From: Bacteroidota bacterium
Lineage (GTDB): Bacteria > Bacteroidota > Bacteroidia > Chitinophagales > BACL12
Direction of reading: 5' to 3'
Length of the DNA: 64,000 bases
Assembly: GCA_016715425.1 (NCBI GenBank)
Contig: JADKAC010000002.1
Span: 433,501 to 497,500 of the forward strand
The translations under genes and the position numbers were made by a program. The notes under the pieces are model-generated. The model had not been told where the DNA came from, did not search any database, and worked only from the letters and a program-made list of their open reading frames with translations. This document shows positions 7,363-16,351 of this stretch, in pieces; within the stretch, counting starts at the first letter, position 1; each line of letters opens with the position of its first letter.

Positions 7363-9840
7363 ATGTCTAGCCAGTTTTTTGTAAAATGCGCAATGTATCT
7401 ATGTAGTTTTTTAATTATAACCAACATTGCAGCTCAATCATCAGAAATTATTAAACCTGTTGCTCGGGAAATTTCCGAAAGCAAACTCAAAAAAGATTTC
7501 AGTAAAATAGAAATCTTTAATCCATTTACTCCTTCCACCGAACGAGTAATGCAAACCGATGCATTTGCAACTAATATCACCTTCACTACTGTGGATGCAG
7601 GTGTTCTTGAATCATTATATAATGAAAAGAAAGATGCAATATCATTGTCAATACCTTATAGAGATGAAGTATTGGAATTAGAGCTTATACAAGTGCATAT
7701 ATTGTCTTCGGGATTTAAAGTAACAAGTGCCTTAGGTGGTGACGAAGCTTATAACCCGGGAATTTATTATAGAGGGATAATAAAAGATGATCCCAATTCT
7801 ATAGTAGCAATTAGTATTTTCCAAAATGAAATTTTTGGAGTTGCCTCTTCTCAAAAAGATGGAAATATAAATATTGGTCGTAATAAAAAACCAGGTGCTT
7901 TAGAAAATGAATATATGCTGTATTCAGATAAAGATATTTTGGTGGATTATGAAAATAAGGGGTGTGCAACTCCTGAACCTGAAGGATATGAATCCACTTT
8001 TCACGATTTACTTGAAACTAGTGGCGGCACTCGTATTGATAAATGCCCTAAAGTTTATTTAGAAGCAGATTACGATTTGTATGTAAATAAAGGAAGCGTA
8101 ACAAGTACAAGTAATTATTTAACCAGCATCTTTAATAATTCAGCAGCTATTTATGCAAATGAAGATGTGCCGATTGAGATTTCAGAAATATTTGTTTGGA
8201 ATACAGCGGATAGTTATTCAACTGCCACTTCTTTTAACGCACTAACGGATTTTAAAATTAACCGCCCTACTTTTAATGGAGATATTGCACATTTAATTGC
8301 AATGGATCCGGGTGGCTTAGGTGGCGTTGCATATACAATCAACGGCCTTTGCAATACTTATAAATATTGCTATAGCGATGTGAATTCCACCTATTCAGAT
8401 TTCCCAACATATTCATGGACAGTAATGGTAATCACACATGAAATGGGTCATTTATTTGGCTCTTATCATACACATAGTTGCAATTGGGTAGGCGGTGCAA
8501 TTGATAATTGTTATACTACAGAAGGTGGCTGTCCGGCAGGTCCTGCGCCAGTTGGTGGAGGAACCATAATGAGCTACTGTCATTTAACTGCATATGGAAT
8601 TAATTTCAGTAATGGATTTGGCGCACAACCAGGAAACGCAATTCGAAATACCATTACGGCTGCTGCATGTATTGAAGGTGCTACCGGAGAAACAGATCCC
8701 GGCTATTGTGCATCACTTGGTGTAAATTCTGAATACGAATGGATTCAAAGTATTTCTATAAATGGAGTAAGTAATGTTTCAGATAATAATTTTGGGTATG
8801 CAGATTTTTCTGCCTTAACCGCTGAACTTGCACCCGGTGAAATGGTAAATGTTACATTAACTCCCGGCTATATTTCAGCAACAGCTTATCCTGAATATTT
8901 TAGTATCTGGATTGATTATAATAATGATTTGGATTTTAATGATGTGGGAGAAAATGTATATAATTCAGGCTCTGTTACTTCTAGTGTAAGTGGTACTTTT
9001 TATGTTCCTGCTGCTGCCAACGGCGAAACTAAAATGCGTATAGCTATGAAATATAATGCCGGAGCAACAACGTGCGAATTATTTTCTTATGGTGAAGTGG
9101 AAGATTATTCAGTTAGCTTCATAGCTTCCGATTTAAATTATTGTAATGCAAAAGGTGTAAGTGCTTTAACAGAATGGATAGATAAAATAGAACTGAATGG
9201 ATTTATTAGAAATTCAAGCTCAGATGGAGGATATTATGATGGCACTGCCAACGTGATAGATCTAATGCCAGGAAATGCCTATAGTATTAAATACAGCGCA
9301 GGGTTTACACTATTACCTACAAGAGAATTTTACAAAGCTTGGATTGATTATAATCAAGATGGAGATTTTGAAGATTCCGGTGAAGAATTGTTTGCAAGAA
9401 AATCAAAATCTGCCAATAATATAAATAGCAGTTTCACTGTGCCTGCATCTGCATTAACCGGTAAAACCATGTTTAGAATTGCAATGAAGAATGGCGCTTA
9501 CCCATCGCCATGTGAAACGTTTTTAGTAGGTGAAGTAGAAGATTATACAATTAATATTTTACCCGGATTGCAAGCTGGATTAAAAAGTGAAGATTCTGAT
9601 TTGCAAGTGTATCCTAATCCAAATGATGGATTATTTCAACTTGTACTTAATAATTATGCAGAAGAAAATATGCTGATAAAAATCTATGATATGACTGGCA
9701 GAATTGTTTATACTTCTATTGAACCAAACACAAACGGAATTGCTGCAATTGACTGTAATAGTATTGCTTCCGGATTATATATGATACGCATATATAACGA
9801 TACACAATGCATTGCTTCTGCTAAATTTATAAAAGAGTAA
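7363..9840 (+). CDS. Secreted zinc metalloprotease with two GEVED domains and T9SS sorting domain
   Basis: An 825-residue protein with a signal peptide ending near residue 25 (FLIITNIAAQS). The zincin motif HEMGHLFGSYH occupies residues 359-369 (HExxHxxGxxH), and the Met-turn IMSYCH is at about 402-407, indicating a reprolysin/metzincin-type peptidase. A propeptide-like region precedes it. Two GEVED domains follow (about 447-585 and 592-735), each with WIDYNxDxDF and GEVEDY. The C-terminus from about 745 (VYPNPNDG ... GLYMIRI) is a type A T9SS sorting domain. The protein should be exported and surface-anchored or released. A hairpin terminator follows. Confidence 0.92.
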   Translation: MSSQFFVKCAMYLCSFLIITNIAAQSSEIIKPVAREISESKLKKDFSKIEIFNPFTPSTERVMQTDAFATNITFTTVDAGVLESLYNEKKDAISLSIPYRDEVLELELIQVHILSSGFKVTSALGGDEAYNPGIYYRGIIKDDPNSIVAISIFQNEIFGVASSQKDGNINIGRNKKPGALENEYMLYSDKDILVDYENKGCATPEPEGYESTFHDLLETSGGTRIDKCPKVYLEADYDLYVNKGSVTSTSNYLTSIFNNSAAIYANEDVPIEISEIFVWNTADSYSTATSFNALTDFKINRPTFNGDIAHLIAMDPGGLGGVAYTINGLCNTYKYCYSDVNSTYSDFPTYSWTVMVITHEMGHLFGSYHTHSCNWVGGAIDNCYTTEGGCPAGPAPVGGGTIMSYCHLTAYGINFSNGFGAQPGNAIRNTITAAACIEGATGETDPGYCASLGVNSEYEWIQSISINGVSNVSDNNFGYADFSALTAELAPGEMVNVTLTPGYISATAYPEYFSIWIDYNNDLDFNDVGENVYNSGSVTSSVSGTFYVPAAANGETKMRIAMKYNAGATTCELFSYGEVEDYSVSFIASDLNYCNAKGVSALTEWIDKIELNGFIRNSSSDGGYYDGTANVIDLMPGNAYSIKYSAGFTLLPTREFYKAWIDYNQDGDFEDSGEELFARKSKSANNINSSFTVPASALTGKTMFRIAMKNGAYPSPCETFLVGEVEDYTINILPGLQAGLKSEDSDLQVYPNPNDGLFQLVLNNYAEENMLIKIYDMTGRIVYTSIEPNTNGIAAIDCNSIASGLYMIRIYNDTQCIASAKFIKE

Positions 9841-9880
9841 TATTCAAGTTTATTAAAGGATAATACCTTTATCATTGCTT

Positions 9881-9912
9881 AACCCGGCGTAAATTATGCC
9901 GGGTTTTTTTAT
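9881..9912 (+). terminator. Rho-independent terminator after metalloprotease gene
   Basis: The stem AACCCGGC/GCCGGGTT with a 9-nt loop is followed directly by a run of T. It lies 40 nt after the protease stop codon. Confidence 0.9.
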
Positions 9913-9993
9913 TCCTTTTTCTTAAGGAACTCTCACTTAAAAAGTATGCTTAATAATTATTAATTACTTTTAATTGTACTTATCACTTTAATC

Positions 9994-11328
9994 ATGCATC
10001 ATGTAATTATTGGAAATGGAATTGCAGGTATAACTGCGGCAAGAACTATCCGCAAAAGAAGCAATGATAAAATAACAGTTATCTCCGGTGAGACTGATCA
10101 TTTTTATTCACGCACTGCACTAATGTATATCTATATGGGGCACATGCGCTATCAAGATACCAAACCGTATGAAGATTGGTTTTGGGAGAAAAATAACATT
10201 GAATTGAAACGTGCATGGGTAAACGCAATACAATCAGAAAAAAAACAAATTGTATTCGAAGATGGAAGTACAATGCAATATGATACATTATTAATTGCTA
10301 CCGGTTCCAAATCAAATATGTTTTCCTGGCCGGGAAATAATTTGCAGGGAGTTCAAAGTTTATATTCTATGCAAGATCTGGATTTGCTGGAGCAGAATAC
10401 TAAACATGGAATTAATCGAGCCGTAATTATCGGTGGTGGATTAATAGGAATTGAATTGGCGGAGATGTTACATGCTCGCAAATTTCCTGTTACCATGTTA
10501 GTACGAGAATCCAATTATTGGGACAATGTTTTACCACAACAAGAAGCAACATTAATTAGCAATCATATTCGTGCACATGGAATTGATTTAAGATTAGGCG
10601 CTGAATTAAAAGAAATAATTGGTGATGAAAATGGAAGAGTAAAAACAGTAATCACTAAAAATAATGAATCCATTGCATGTCAAGTGGTGGGTATTACGGT
10701 TGGTGTAAGTCCAAATATTTCAATGCTAAAAGATTCTGAAATTAAAACCGACAGAGGTGTGGTAATAAACAGCAATTTCCAAACAAATATTTCGGATGTT
10801 TTTGCAGCAGGAGATTGCGCTCAATTTCAAGAAGCACTCACTGATAGAAAACCAATAGAACAACTTTGGTACACAGGAAAAATTCAAGGTGAAACAGCCG
10901 CATTAAATATGTTGGGTTTTAAAACAGAATATACACCGGGCTATTGGTATAACAGTGCAAAATTTATGGATATAGAATATCAAACATACGGCACTGTGTT
11001 ACCTCAATTAAGAGAAGGAGAAAGTGAATTTTATTGGGAGCATCCTAAGGGTAAAAAATGCTTGCATTTTATTTATAATACAAGTGATAGAAAATTTATA
11101 GGTATAAATAACTTTGGCATTCGACTAAGACATGAATTATTTAATCTTTGGTTAAAAGAAAGCCGAAGCATTGATTATGTTTTGGAACATTTAAAACCCG
11201 CTAATTTCGATCCTGAACTTTATCGAACTTATGAAAAGCAAATCATTAAAAAATGGAATTCAGAAAATCCAAATTATAAAATAGAACTCCGTTCAAAAAA
11301 TTCGTTAAACAAAATAATTTTCGGTTAA
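9994..11328 (+). CDS. NAD(P)/FAD-dependent oxidoreductase (pyridine nucleotide-disulphide oxidoreductase class)
   Basis: A 444-residue flavoprotein. The FAD-binding GNGIAG is at residues 7-12, the NAD(P)-binding GGGLIG at 147-152 (VIIGGGLIGIELAE), and the second FAD motif DVFAAGDCAQF near 268-278. This is the layout of ferredoxin/rubredoxin/nitrite-type NAD(P)H reductases; there is no CxxC redox pair. A C-terminal extension of about 120 residues is not one I recognise. It ends 10 nt before the membrane 4Fe-4S protein gene. The pair probably moves electrons between NAD(P)H and a membrane ferredoxin domain; the partner and substrate are unknown. Confidence 0.85.
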   Translation: MHHVIIGNGIAGITAARTIRKRSNDKITVISGETDHFYSRTALMYIYMGHMRYQDTKPYEDWFWEKNNIELKRAWVNAIQSEKKQIVFEDGSTMQYDTLLIATGSKSNMFSWPGNNLQGVQSLYSMQDLDLLEQNTKHGINRAVIIGGGLIGIELAEMLHARKFPVTMLVRESNYWDNVLPQQEATLISNHIRAHGIDLRLGAELKEIIGDENGRVKTVITKNNESIACQVVGITVGVSPNISMLKDSEIKTDRGVVINSNFQTNISDVFAAGDCAQFQEALTDRKPIEQLWYTGKIQGETAALNMLGFKTEYTPGYWYNSAKFMDIEYQTYGTVLPQLREGESEFYWEHPKGKKCLHFIYNTSDRKFIGINNFGIRLRHELFNLWLKESRSIDYVLEHLKPANFDPELYRTYEKQIIKKWNSENPNYKIELRSKNSLNKIIFG

Positions 11329-11338
11329 TAATTATATT

Positions 11339-12733
11339 ATGTCGCAAGTAAACAACAGCTTATCATTTGCAAACCCACATCCCGCAAATTTTAATACTTT
11401 ACAAAAAATCGGTTTAGCAATTATTGCAATTGGTCTTTTGGCAATCACTTTTGCATGGTTAAATATTTCGTTGGTATCGCCGGCAATTTATTTATACTTT
11501 ATGCTTGGCGGTTTTGCAATTGGAGGTGGATTATTTTTTTATGGCTCTTATTATGACTCACCCGAAGGAATTAAAAATAACAGCAACTTTTTCTCATCAT
11601 TAACATCACGAGGCGCCTTGGGATGGATAGCTGGAATTGTAATTACAGGCTTTTATCTGTGCCTGTATTTTAAAGACTACACCGATAAAATATTACAAGG
11701 AAATTCGCTTGGCGGATTAATCGCCATGTTCGATCCGATTAGTTATTTATTGCGTGGCCGTCCTTCCGACCAATGGTTTGTATATGGATCATTTTATACA
11801 CTTGCCGTAACTATTATGGGAATAAAATTTATTGTGAAGTACAGACACAATAGATATCAGCAGGTGCGCACAATTTCAGTAATGTTTTTCCAATTAATTT
11901 TTGCATGGATGCTTCCGGGAATTCTTTTGCGATTATATAACTACGAACCTTATTGGAGTTATTTTTTCCCATTAGATTATGATGCGCTATTTCCATCAAA
12001 TTTAAGTTATATCGCAAGCAATGGCGCATTAGGTCAGTTTACTATTTTCTGGGGATTGATACTCGCATTTATTGCAACACCAATTCTCACTTATTTTTCC
12101 GGCAAACGCTGGTATTGCAGTTGGGTATGTGGTTGTGGCGGACTTGCCGAAACTGCCGGCGATCCATTTCGTCATCTTTCTGATAAATCATTAAAAGCAT
12201 GGAAAATAGAACGGTGGTTAATTCATTCCGTGCTTGCTGCAATTATTATTATCACCATATTACTACTTGTGGATGTGAGTCTTCAAGGCGGATTGCTTGG
12301 TGAAAATTTAGCAAAAGGTTTATCAAGAGGCTATGGCCTTGCTATAGGATCCATTTTTAGCGGAGTAGTTGGTGTGGGATTTTATCCGCTTTTAGGAAGC
12401 AGGGTTTGGTGTCGCTTTGGTTGTCCGATGGCTGCATATATGGGAATTATTCAAAGATTTAAATCACGGTTTAGAATAACAACTAATGGCGCCCAATGTA
12501 TCAGTTGTGGAAATTGTTCCACCTATTGTGAAATGGGAATTGATGTACGTTGGTATGCGCAGCGCAATCAGAATATTGTAAGAGCAAGTTGTGTTGGATG
12601 TGGAGTGTGTTCCGCTGTTTGTCCTCGTGGAGTATTAAAACTGGAGACCGGACCGGAAACTTCTAAACGCACAGAAATTCAAATGAATGCAATTAGTTTT
12701 ATTTCAGCAGATGATGTAGATGTTCTATCCTGA
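11339..12733 (+). CDS. NapH/CcoG/NosR-like membrane 4Fe-4S protein
   Basis: A 464-residue protein with several membrane helices and cysteine motifs typical of the NapH-type polyferredoxins. A membrane-proximal site is Y-C260-SWV-C264-G-C266, with a second WCRFGCPMAAY motif further on. The C-terminal soluble part has two ferredoxin clusters: C387, C390, C393, C397 and C418, C421, C424, C428 (last Cys followed by Pro). It lies 10 nt after the FAD oxidoreductase, suggesting one operon and an electron-transfer pair. No catalytic reductase is adjacent, so the terminal acceptor cannot be told from this window. Confidence 0.85.
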   Translation: MSQVNNSLSFANPHPANFNTLQKIGLAIIAIGLLAITFAWLNISLVSPAIYLYFMLGGFAIGGGLFFYGSYYDSPEGIKNNSNFFSSLTSRGALGWIAGIVITGFYLCLYFKDYTDKILQGNSLGGLIAMFDPISYLLRGRPSDQWFVYGSFYTLAVTIMGIKFIVKYRHNRYQQVRTISVMFFQLIFAWMLPGILLRLYNYEPYWSYFFPLDYDALFPSNLSYIASNGALGQFTIFWGLILAFIATPILTYFSGKRWYCSWVCGCGGLAETAGDPFRHLSDKSLKAWKIERWLIHSVLAAIIIITILLLVDVSLQGGLLGENLAKGLSRGYGLAIGSIFSGVVGVGFYPLLGSRVWCRFGCPMAAYMGIIQRFKSRFRITTNGAQCISCGNCSTYCEMGIDVRWYAQRNQNIVRASCVGCGVCSAVCPRGVLKLETGPETSKRTEIQMNAISFISADDVDVLS

Positions 12734-12806
12734 AAACCTAGATACAGATTTATTCTCACTACCTTAGCAACCGCTTTACATTAAGCCGAAAAAGGCAATA
12801 AGAGGT

Positions 12807-13496
12807 ATGAAAATAAATGTAATAATTCCGGTATTTAATGAAAGCGGATCCATTGGGTATGTCCTGAACGATATACCCGTTGATCGGGTTGAAGAAGTGA
12901 TTGTTGTAAATAATGGATCAACAGATAATACAGCAAGTATTGCCAAGGATGCAGGCGCTACTGTACTTTTAGAAACTACAAAAGGATATGGGGCTGCATG
13001 TTTAAAAGGATTAGAATATATAAGTAATAAATTACCGGAGCATCAACCGGATATAATTGTTTTTATGGATGGTGATTATTCTGATTATCCGGAACAATTA
13101 ATAGATATTGTAAAACCGATAATTAATAACGAAGCTGATATGGTTATTGGAAGTCGGGCAAAAGGAAACAGAGAACAAGGTTCGATGTATCCGCATCAAT
13201 TGTTTGGCAATTGGCTGGCAACAACATTAATGCGGTTGTTTCTAAAAGCAGATTTCAGCGACCTGGGACCATTTAGAGCAATACGATGGTCAAGTTTAAA
13301 ACAATTACAAATGCAGGACACCAATTACGGATGGACAGTGGAAATGCAGGTGAAAGCAGTAAAAAATAAAATCAGATATACAGAAGTACCGGTGGATTAC
13401 AGACGAAGAATTGGTAAATCAAAAATTACCGGTACAATAAAAGGAACTGTACTTGCGGGTTATAAAATTATTTTCACAATTATAAAATATGCCTGA
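12807..13496 (+). CDS. GT2 family glycosyltransferase, polyprenyl-phosphate sugar synthase (DPM1-like)
   Basis: A 229-residue GT-A enzyme that starts INVIIPVFNESGSIG, has VVNNGSTDNT for nucleotide binding and the metal motif FMDGDYSDYP (about residues 88-97). It has no large C-terminal membrane domain, as in dolichol-phosphate mannose synthase-type enzymes. The next gene starts inside its end (8-nt overlap), forming a three-gene operon with a processive GT2 and a GT-C enzyme. It would make the lipid-linked sugar donor that the downstream GT-C protein uses; this division of labour is inferred from the order and families. Confidence 0.87.
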   Translation: MKINVIIPVFNESGSIGYVLNDIPVDRVEEVIVVNNGSTDNTASIAKDAGATVLLETTKGYGAACLKGLEYISNKLPEHQPDIIVFMDGDYSDYPEQLIDIVKPIINNEADMVIGSRAKGNREQGSMYPHQLFGNWLATTLMRLFLKADFSDLGPFRAIRWSSLKQLQMQDTNYGWTVEMQVKAVKNKIRYTEVPVDYRRRIGKSKITGTIKGTVLAGYKIIFTIIKYA

Positions 13497-14982
13497 ACAC
13501 ATGGGCTTGCTCATAATTATACTTTATACTATACCAATTACAATATTATTTTTTTATTGTCTTACTCAATTGAATCTGGCCATACACTACTTAAAATTTA
13601 AGAGGTCACTAAAGGATGAAGAAAGTAATATTCAATTTAATATTCCGGAATCTGAATATCCTGTAGTAACAGTCCAATTACCCGTGTTTAATGAATTATA
13701 TGTAGTTGAAAGATTAATTGACTCCATCGCTTCATTTAATTACCCAAAAGATAAATTACAGATTCAGGTTTTAGATGATTCATTAGATGAAACAGTGGAT
13801 TTAGTTGCGGCAAAAGTGTTGGAATGGAAAAATAAAGGATTAGATATTCAACAGATAAGACGTACAGACCGCACAGGATTTAAAGCAGGTGCTTTACAAG
13901 AAGGTCTGCAATATGCCAAGGGCGAATTCATTTGCATTTTTGATGCTGACTTTATTCCCTATGCTGATTTTTTACAACGCACTCTACCTTACTTTGATGA
14001 TGCTAAAATTGGTGTGGTGCAAACTCGATGGGAACATATTAATAAAGACTATTCTATTCTCACCAAGATACAGGCTTTCGCACTTGACCTGCATTTTACT
14101 ATAGAACAAACAGGAAGAAGTGCCGCAGGATATTTTATTAATTTCAATGGTACAGCAGGTATTTGGCGTAAAACAACTATTAATGATGCAGGTGGTTGGA
14201 TGAGTGATACACTCACAGAAGATTTGGATTTAAGTTATAGAGCGCAACTAAAAGGCTGGAAGTTTAAATATGTAGAAAGCATTGCTTCACCTGCTGAATT
14301 ACCCACGGATATGAATGCAGTAAAATCTCAACAGTTCAGATGGAATAAAGGCGGTGCTGAAACGGCAAAAAAAATTGGACGTACAGTATTAAACTCTGAA
14401 TTGCCATTAAAGGTGAAGTTAAATGCGATAGTGCATTTGTTTAATACCACTAACTATATCTTCATATTTTTTACAGGACTATTAAGCGTTCCTTTATTAT
14501 TTGTAAAAAATATTTATATAGAATTCAATTATTTTAAATACGCCAGTATATTTTTATTGGGCTCTATCTCTATCGCATTTGCTTATTACATTTCTATAAG
14601 ACAAGCGTTTGAAACCAAACAACAAACCTGGAAAGCATTTCTCACCCGCTTCCCAATTTTTCTAGCAATAACAATGGGACTTTCATTACATAATGCATGG
14701 GCTGTGTTACGTGGCTGGACAGGGCATAAGTCTGCATTTATCCGCACACCGAAATTCAATATCATGAAGTCAAATGATCTTTGGAATAACAAGAAATATA
14801 TATCAAGAAAAATAACTGCAATCACTTATTTGGAAGGATTATTTTGTATGTATTTTATTACCGGAATTGTAATGGCTTTTTATTATGAGGATTATGGCTT
14901 GCTTCCATTTCATATTTTATCCGCATTTGGTTTCGGAATTATTTTCTATTTTTCCGTGAAACACTCACGGCTTAAATCATGA
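13489..14982 (+). CDS. Processive GT2 glycosyltransferase (cellulose synthase/glucomannan synthase-like)
   Basis: A 497-residue membrane GT2. It has an N-terminal helix, then the D,D,D,QxxRW signature: VLDDSLDET, IFDADFIP, TEDLDLSYR and QQFRWNKGGAE. Four or more C-terminal helices follow. This pattern marks polymerising or transmembrane-coupled beta-glycosyltransferases (CESA superfamily, CslA-like). Overlaps with both neighbours (8 nt upstream, 4 nt downstream) imply translational coupling. An ATG at 13501 is an alternative start. There is no PilZ domain, so c-di-GMP control through that route is not indicated. Confidence 0.87.
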   Translation: MPEHMGLLIIILYTIPITILFFYCLTQLNLAIHYLKFKRSLKDEESNIQFNIPESEYPVVTVQLPVFNELYVVERLIDSIASFNYPKDKLQIQVLDDSLDETVDLVAAKVLEWKNKGLDIQQIRRTDRTGFKAGALQEGLQYAKGEFICIFDADFIPYADFLQRTLPYFDDAKIGVVQTRWEHINKDYSILTKIQAFALDLHFTIEQTGRSAAGYFINFNGTAGIWRKTTINDAGGWMSDTLTEDLDLSYRAQLKGWKFKYVESIASPAELPTDMNAVKSQQFRWNKGGAETAKKIGRTVLNSELPLKVKLNAIVHLFNTTNYIFIFFTGLLSVPLLFVKNIYIEFNYFKYASIFLLGSISIAFAYYISIRQAFETKQQTWKAFLTRFPIFLAITMGLSLHNAWAVLRGWTGHKSAFIRTPKFNIMKSNDLWNNKKYISRKITAITYLEGLFCMYFITGIVMAFYYEDYGLLPFHILSAFGFGIIFYFSVKHSRLKS

Positions 14983-16310
14983 TATGGGAAACCACTAATT
15001 CTAAAAATAGCCGCTACTTTCTCTACTTGCTTTTTGGTGTAATTGCATTTTACTTTAATCGCTTTGTAGATAGAACTGATTTTATATTACTAATCAGTTG
15101 TTATAGCAGCCTCTTTTTGTTGTATGGATTACTTATAAAAAATATTTTCTCTTCAAAAATTGCATCATCAGAAATAATAATTGCTGCTGTTGGAATTCGC
15201 CTATTATTAATTGGTAATATCCCAAATCTTTCTGATGATTATTACAGATTTATTTGGGATGGCGTTGTAAATACTTTACATGTAAATCCGTTTGCTTTTA
15301 CTCCGGAATTTTTATTAAATCAATTTAATAATTCCTCTAGATCTGAGTTTTTGCAAACTGATATATATGCCAATCTGAATTCAACAGAATATTACAGCAT
15401 ATATCCTCCTGTGTGTCAATGGATATTTACCGGTGTAAGTTATGTTGCGGGTAATTCCATCTTTCTACATGTGCTTTTATTAAAGACATGTATGGTATTA
15501 TTTGAAGCAGGTTCAATTGTGTTGCTGATACGCATTTTAAGAAAACTGCAATTGCCTATTTCAAAAGCAGCGTACTATGCATTTAATCCATTAGTAATTA
15601 TTGAACTCACGGGCAATATTCACATGGAAGCAATGATGATATTTTTTTTATTGCTGAGTATTTATTTGCTTTTGAATAATTTCTTTTTACCCGCTGCAAT
15701 ATTTTTGGGAATAAGTATATCAGTAAAGCTCTGGCCATTGATGTTGTTGCCTTTATTATTTAGAAGATTGGAAATCAGGCATGCATTAAAAATAATCGTC
15801 ATTGCACTGTTAATAGTTGGAATTTCATTCCTACCTTATTATAAATCAGGAAGTATTTTAAACTATTTCACTAGCTTCCGCTTATACTTTCAAACTTTTG
15901 AGTTTAATGCAAGTATATATTATGCGTTAAAATGGATGTTTCAGAATAACTACAATTATGTAATACTTATACAGCGCATACTCCCTGTTATATTAACAAT
16001 AACAATATTGCTGATTGCATTTTCAAAAAGAATTAAGTTAGATTTTATAACACTGTCTCTTCTGGTTTTCACTTTATATTTCTTATGTTCTACTACTATT
16101 CACCCATGGTATTTAACTCCTTTAATTGCTCTTACATCAATCACTATCCTACGCTATTCTATTCTTTGGTCTTTTCTAATTTGTTTTACATATATCACTT
16201 ACAACTATTTACCTTATCAGGAGAATTTGATTATTGTTGCTATTGAATATTTAATTCTCTATGCAGTAATTATGTATGAATTTTTCAACTTAAGAAAATC
16301 TATAAAATAA
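14979..16310 (+). CDS. GT-C polyprenyl-phosphate-dependent glycosyltransferase (mannosyltransferase-like)
   Basis: A 443-residue protein with about 10-12 membrane helices and very little soluble sequence. An acidic pair sits in the first periplasmic loop (NLSDDYYRFIWDGV, about residues 83-96), the usual catalytic position in GT-C enzymes. GNIHMEAMMI and ISVKLWPLMLLPLL resemble polyprenol-phosphate-mannose-dependent transferases (GT87/MptA-like). Its ATGA start overlaps the preceding gene. A strong terminator follows 2 nt after the stop. The donor sugar is not determined by the sequence. Confidence 0.8.
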   Translation: MIWETTNSKNSRYFLYLLFGVIAFYFNRFVDRTDFILLISCYSSLFLLYGLLIKNIFSSKIASSEIIIAAVGIRLLLIGNIPNLSDDYYRFIWDGVVNTLHVNPFAFTPEFLLNQFNNSSRSEFLQTDIYANLNSTEYYSIYPPVCQWIFTGVSYVAGNSIFLHVLLLKTCMVLFEAGSIVLLIRILRKLQLPISKAAYYAFNPLVIIELTGNIHMEAMMIFFLLLSIYLLLNNFFLPAAIFLGISISVKLWPLMLLPLLFRRLEIRHALKIIVIALLIVGISFLPYYKSGSILNYFTSFRLYFQTFEFNASIYYALKWMFQNNYNYVILIQRILPVILTITILLIAFSKRIKLDFITLSLLVFTLYFLCSTTIHPWYLTPLIALTSITILRYSILWSFLICFTYITYNYLPYQENLIIVAIEYLILYAVIMYEFFNLRKSIK

Positions 16311-16311
16311 A

Positions 16312-16337
16312 AAAGGGGCCTTTCGGCCCCTTTCCAA
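16312..16337. terminator. Bidirectional terminator between convergent genes
   Basis: AAAGGGGCC and GGCCCCTTT (16312-16320 and 16325-16333) form a 9-bp stem around a TTTC tetraloop. A-rich sequence on the left and T-rich on the right let it end both the GT operon and the OmpA gene on the other strand. Confidence 0.88.
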
Positions 16338-16351
16338 ATCATGTAATTATA

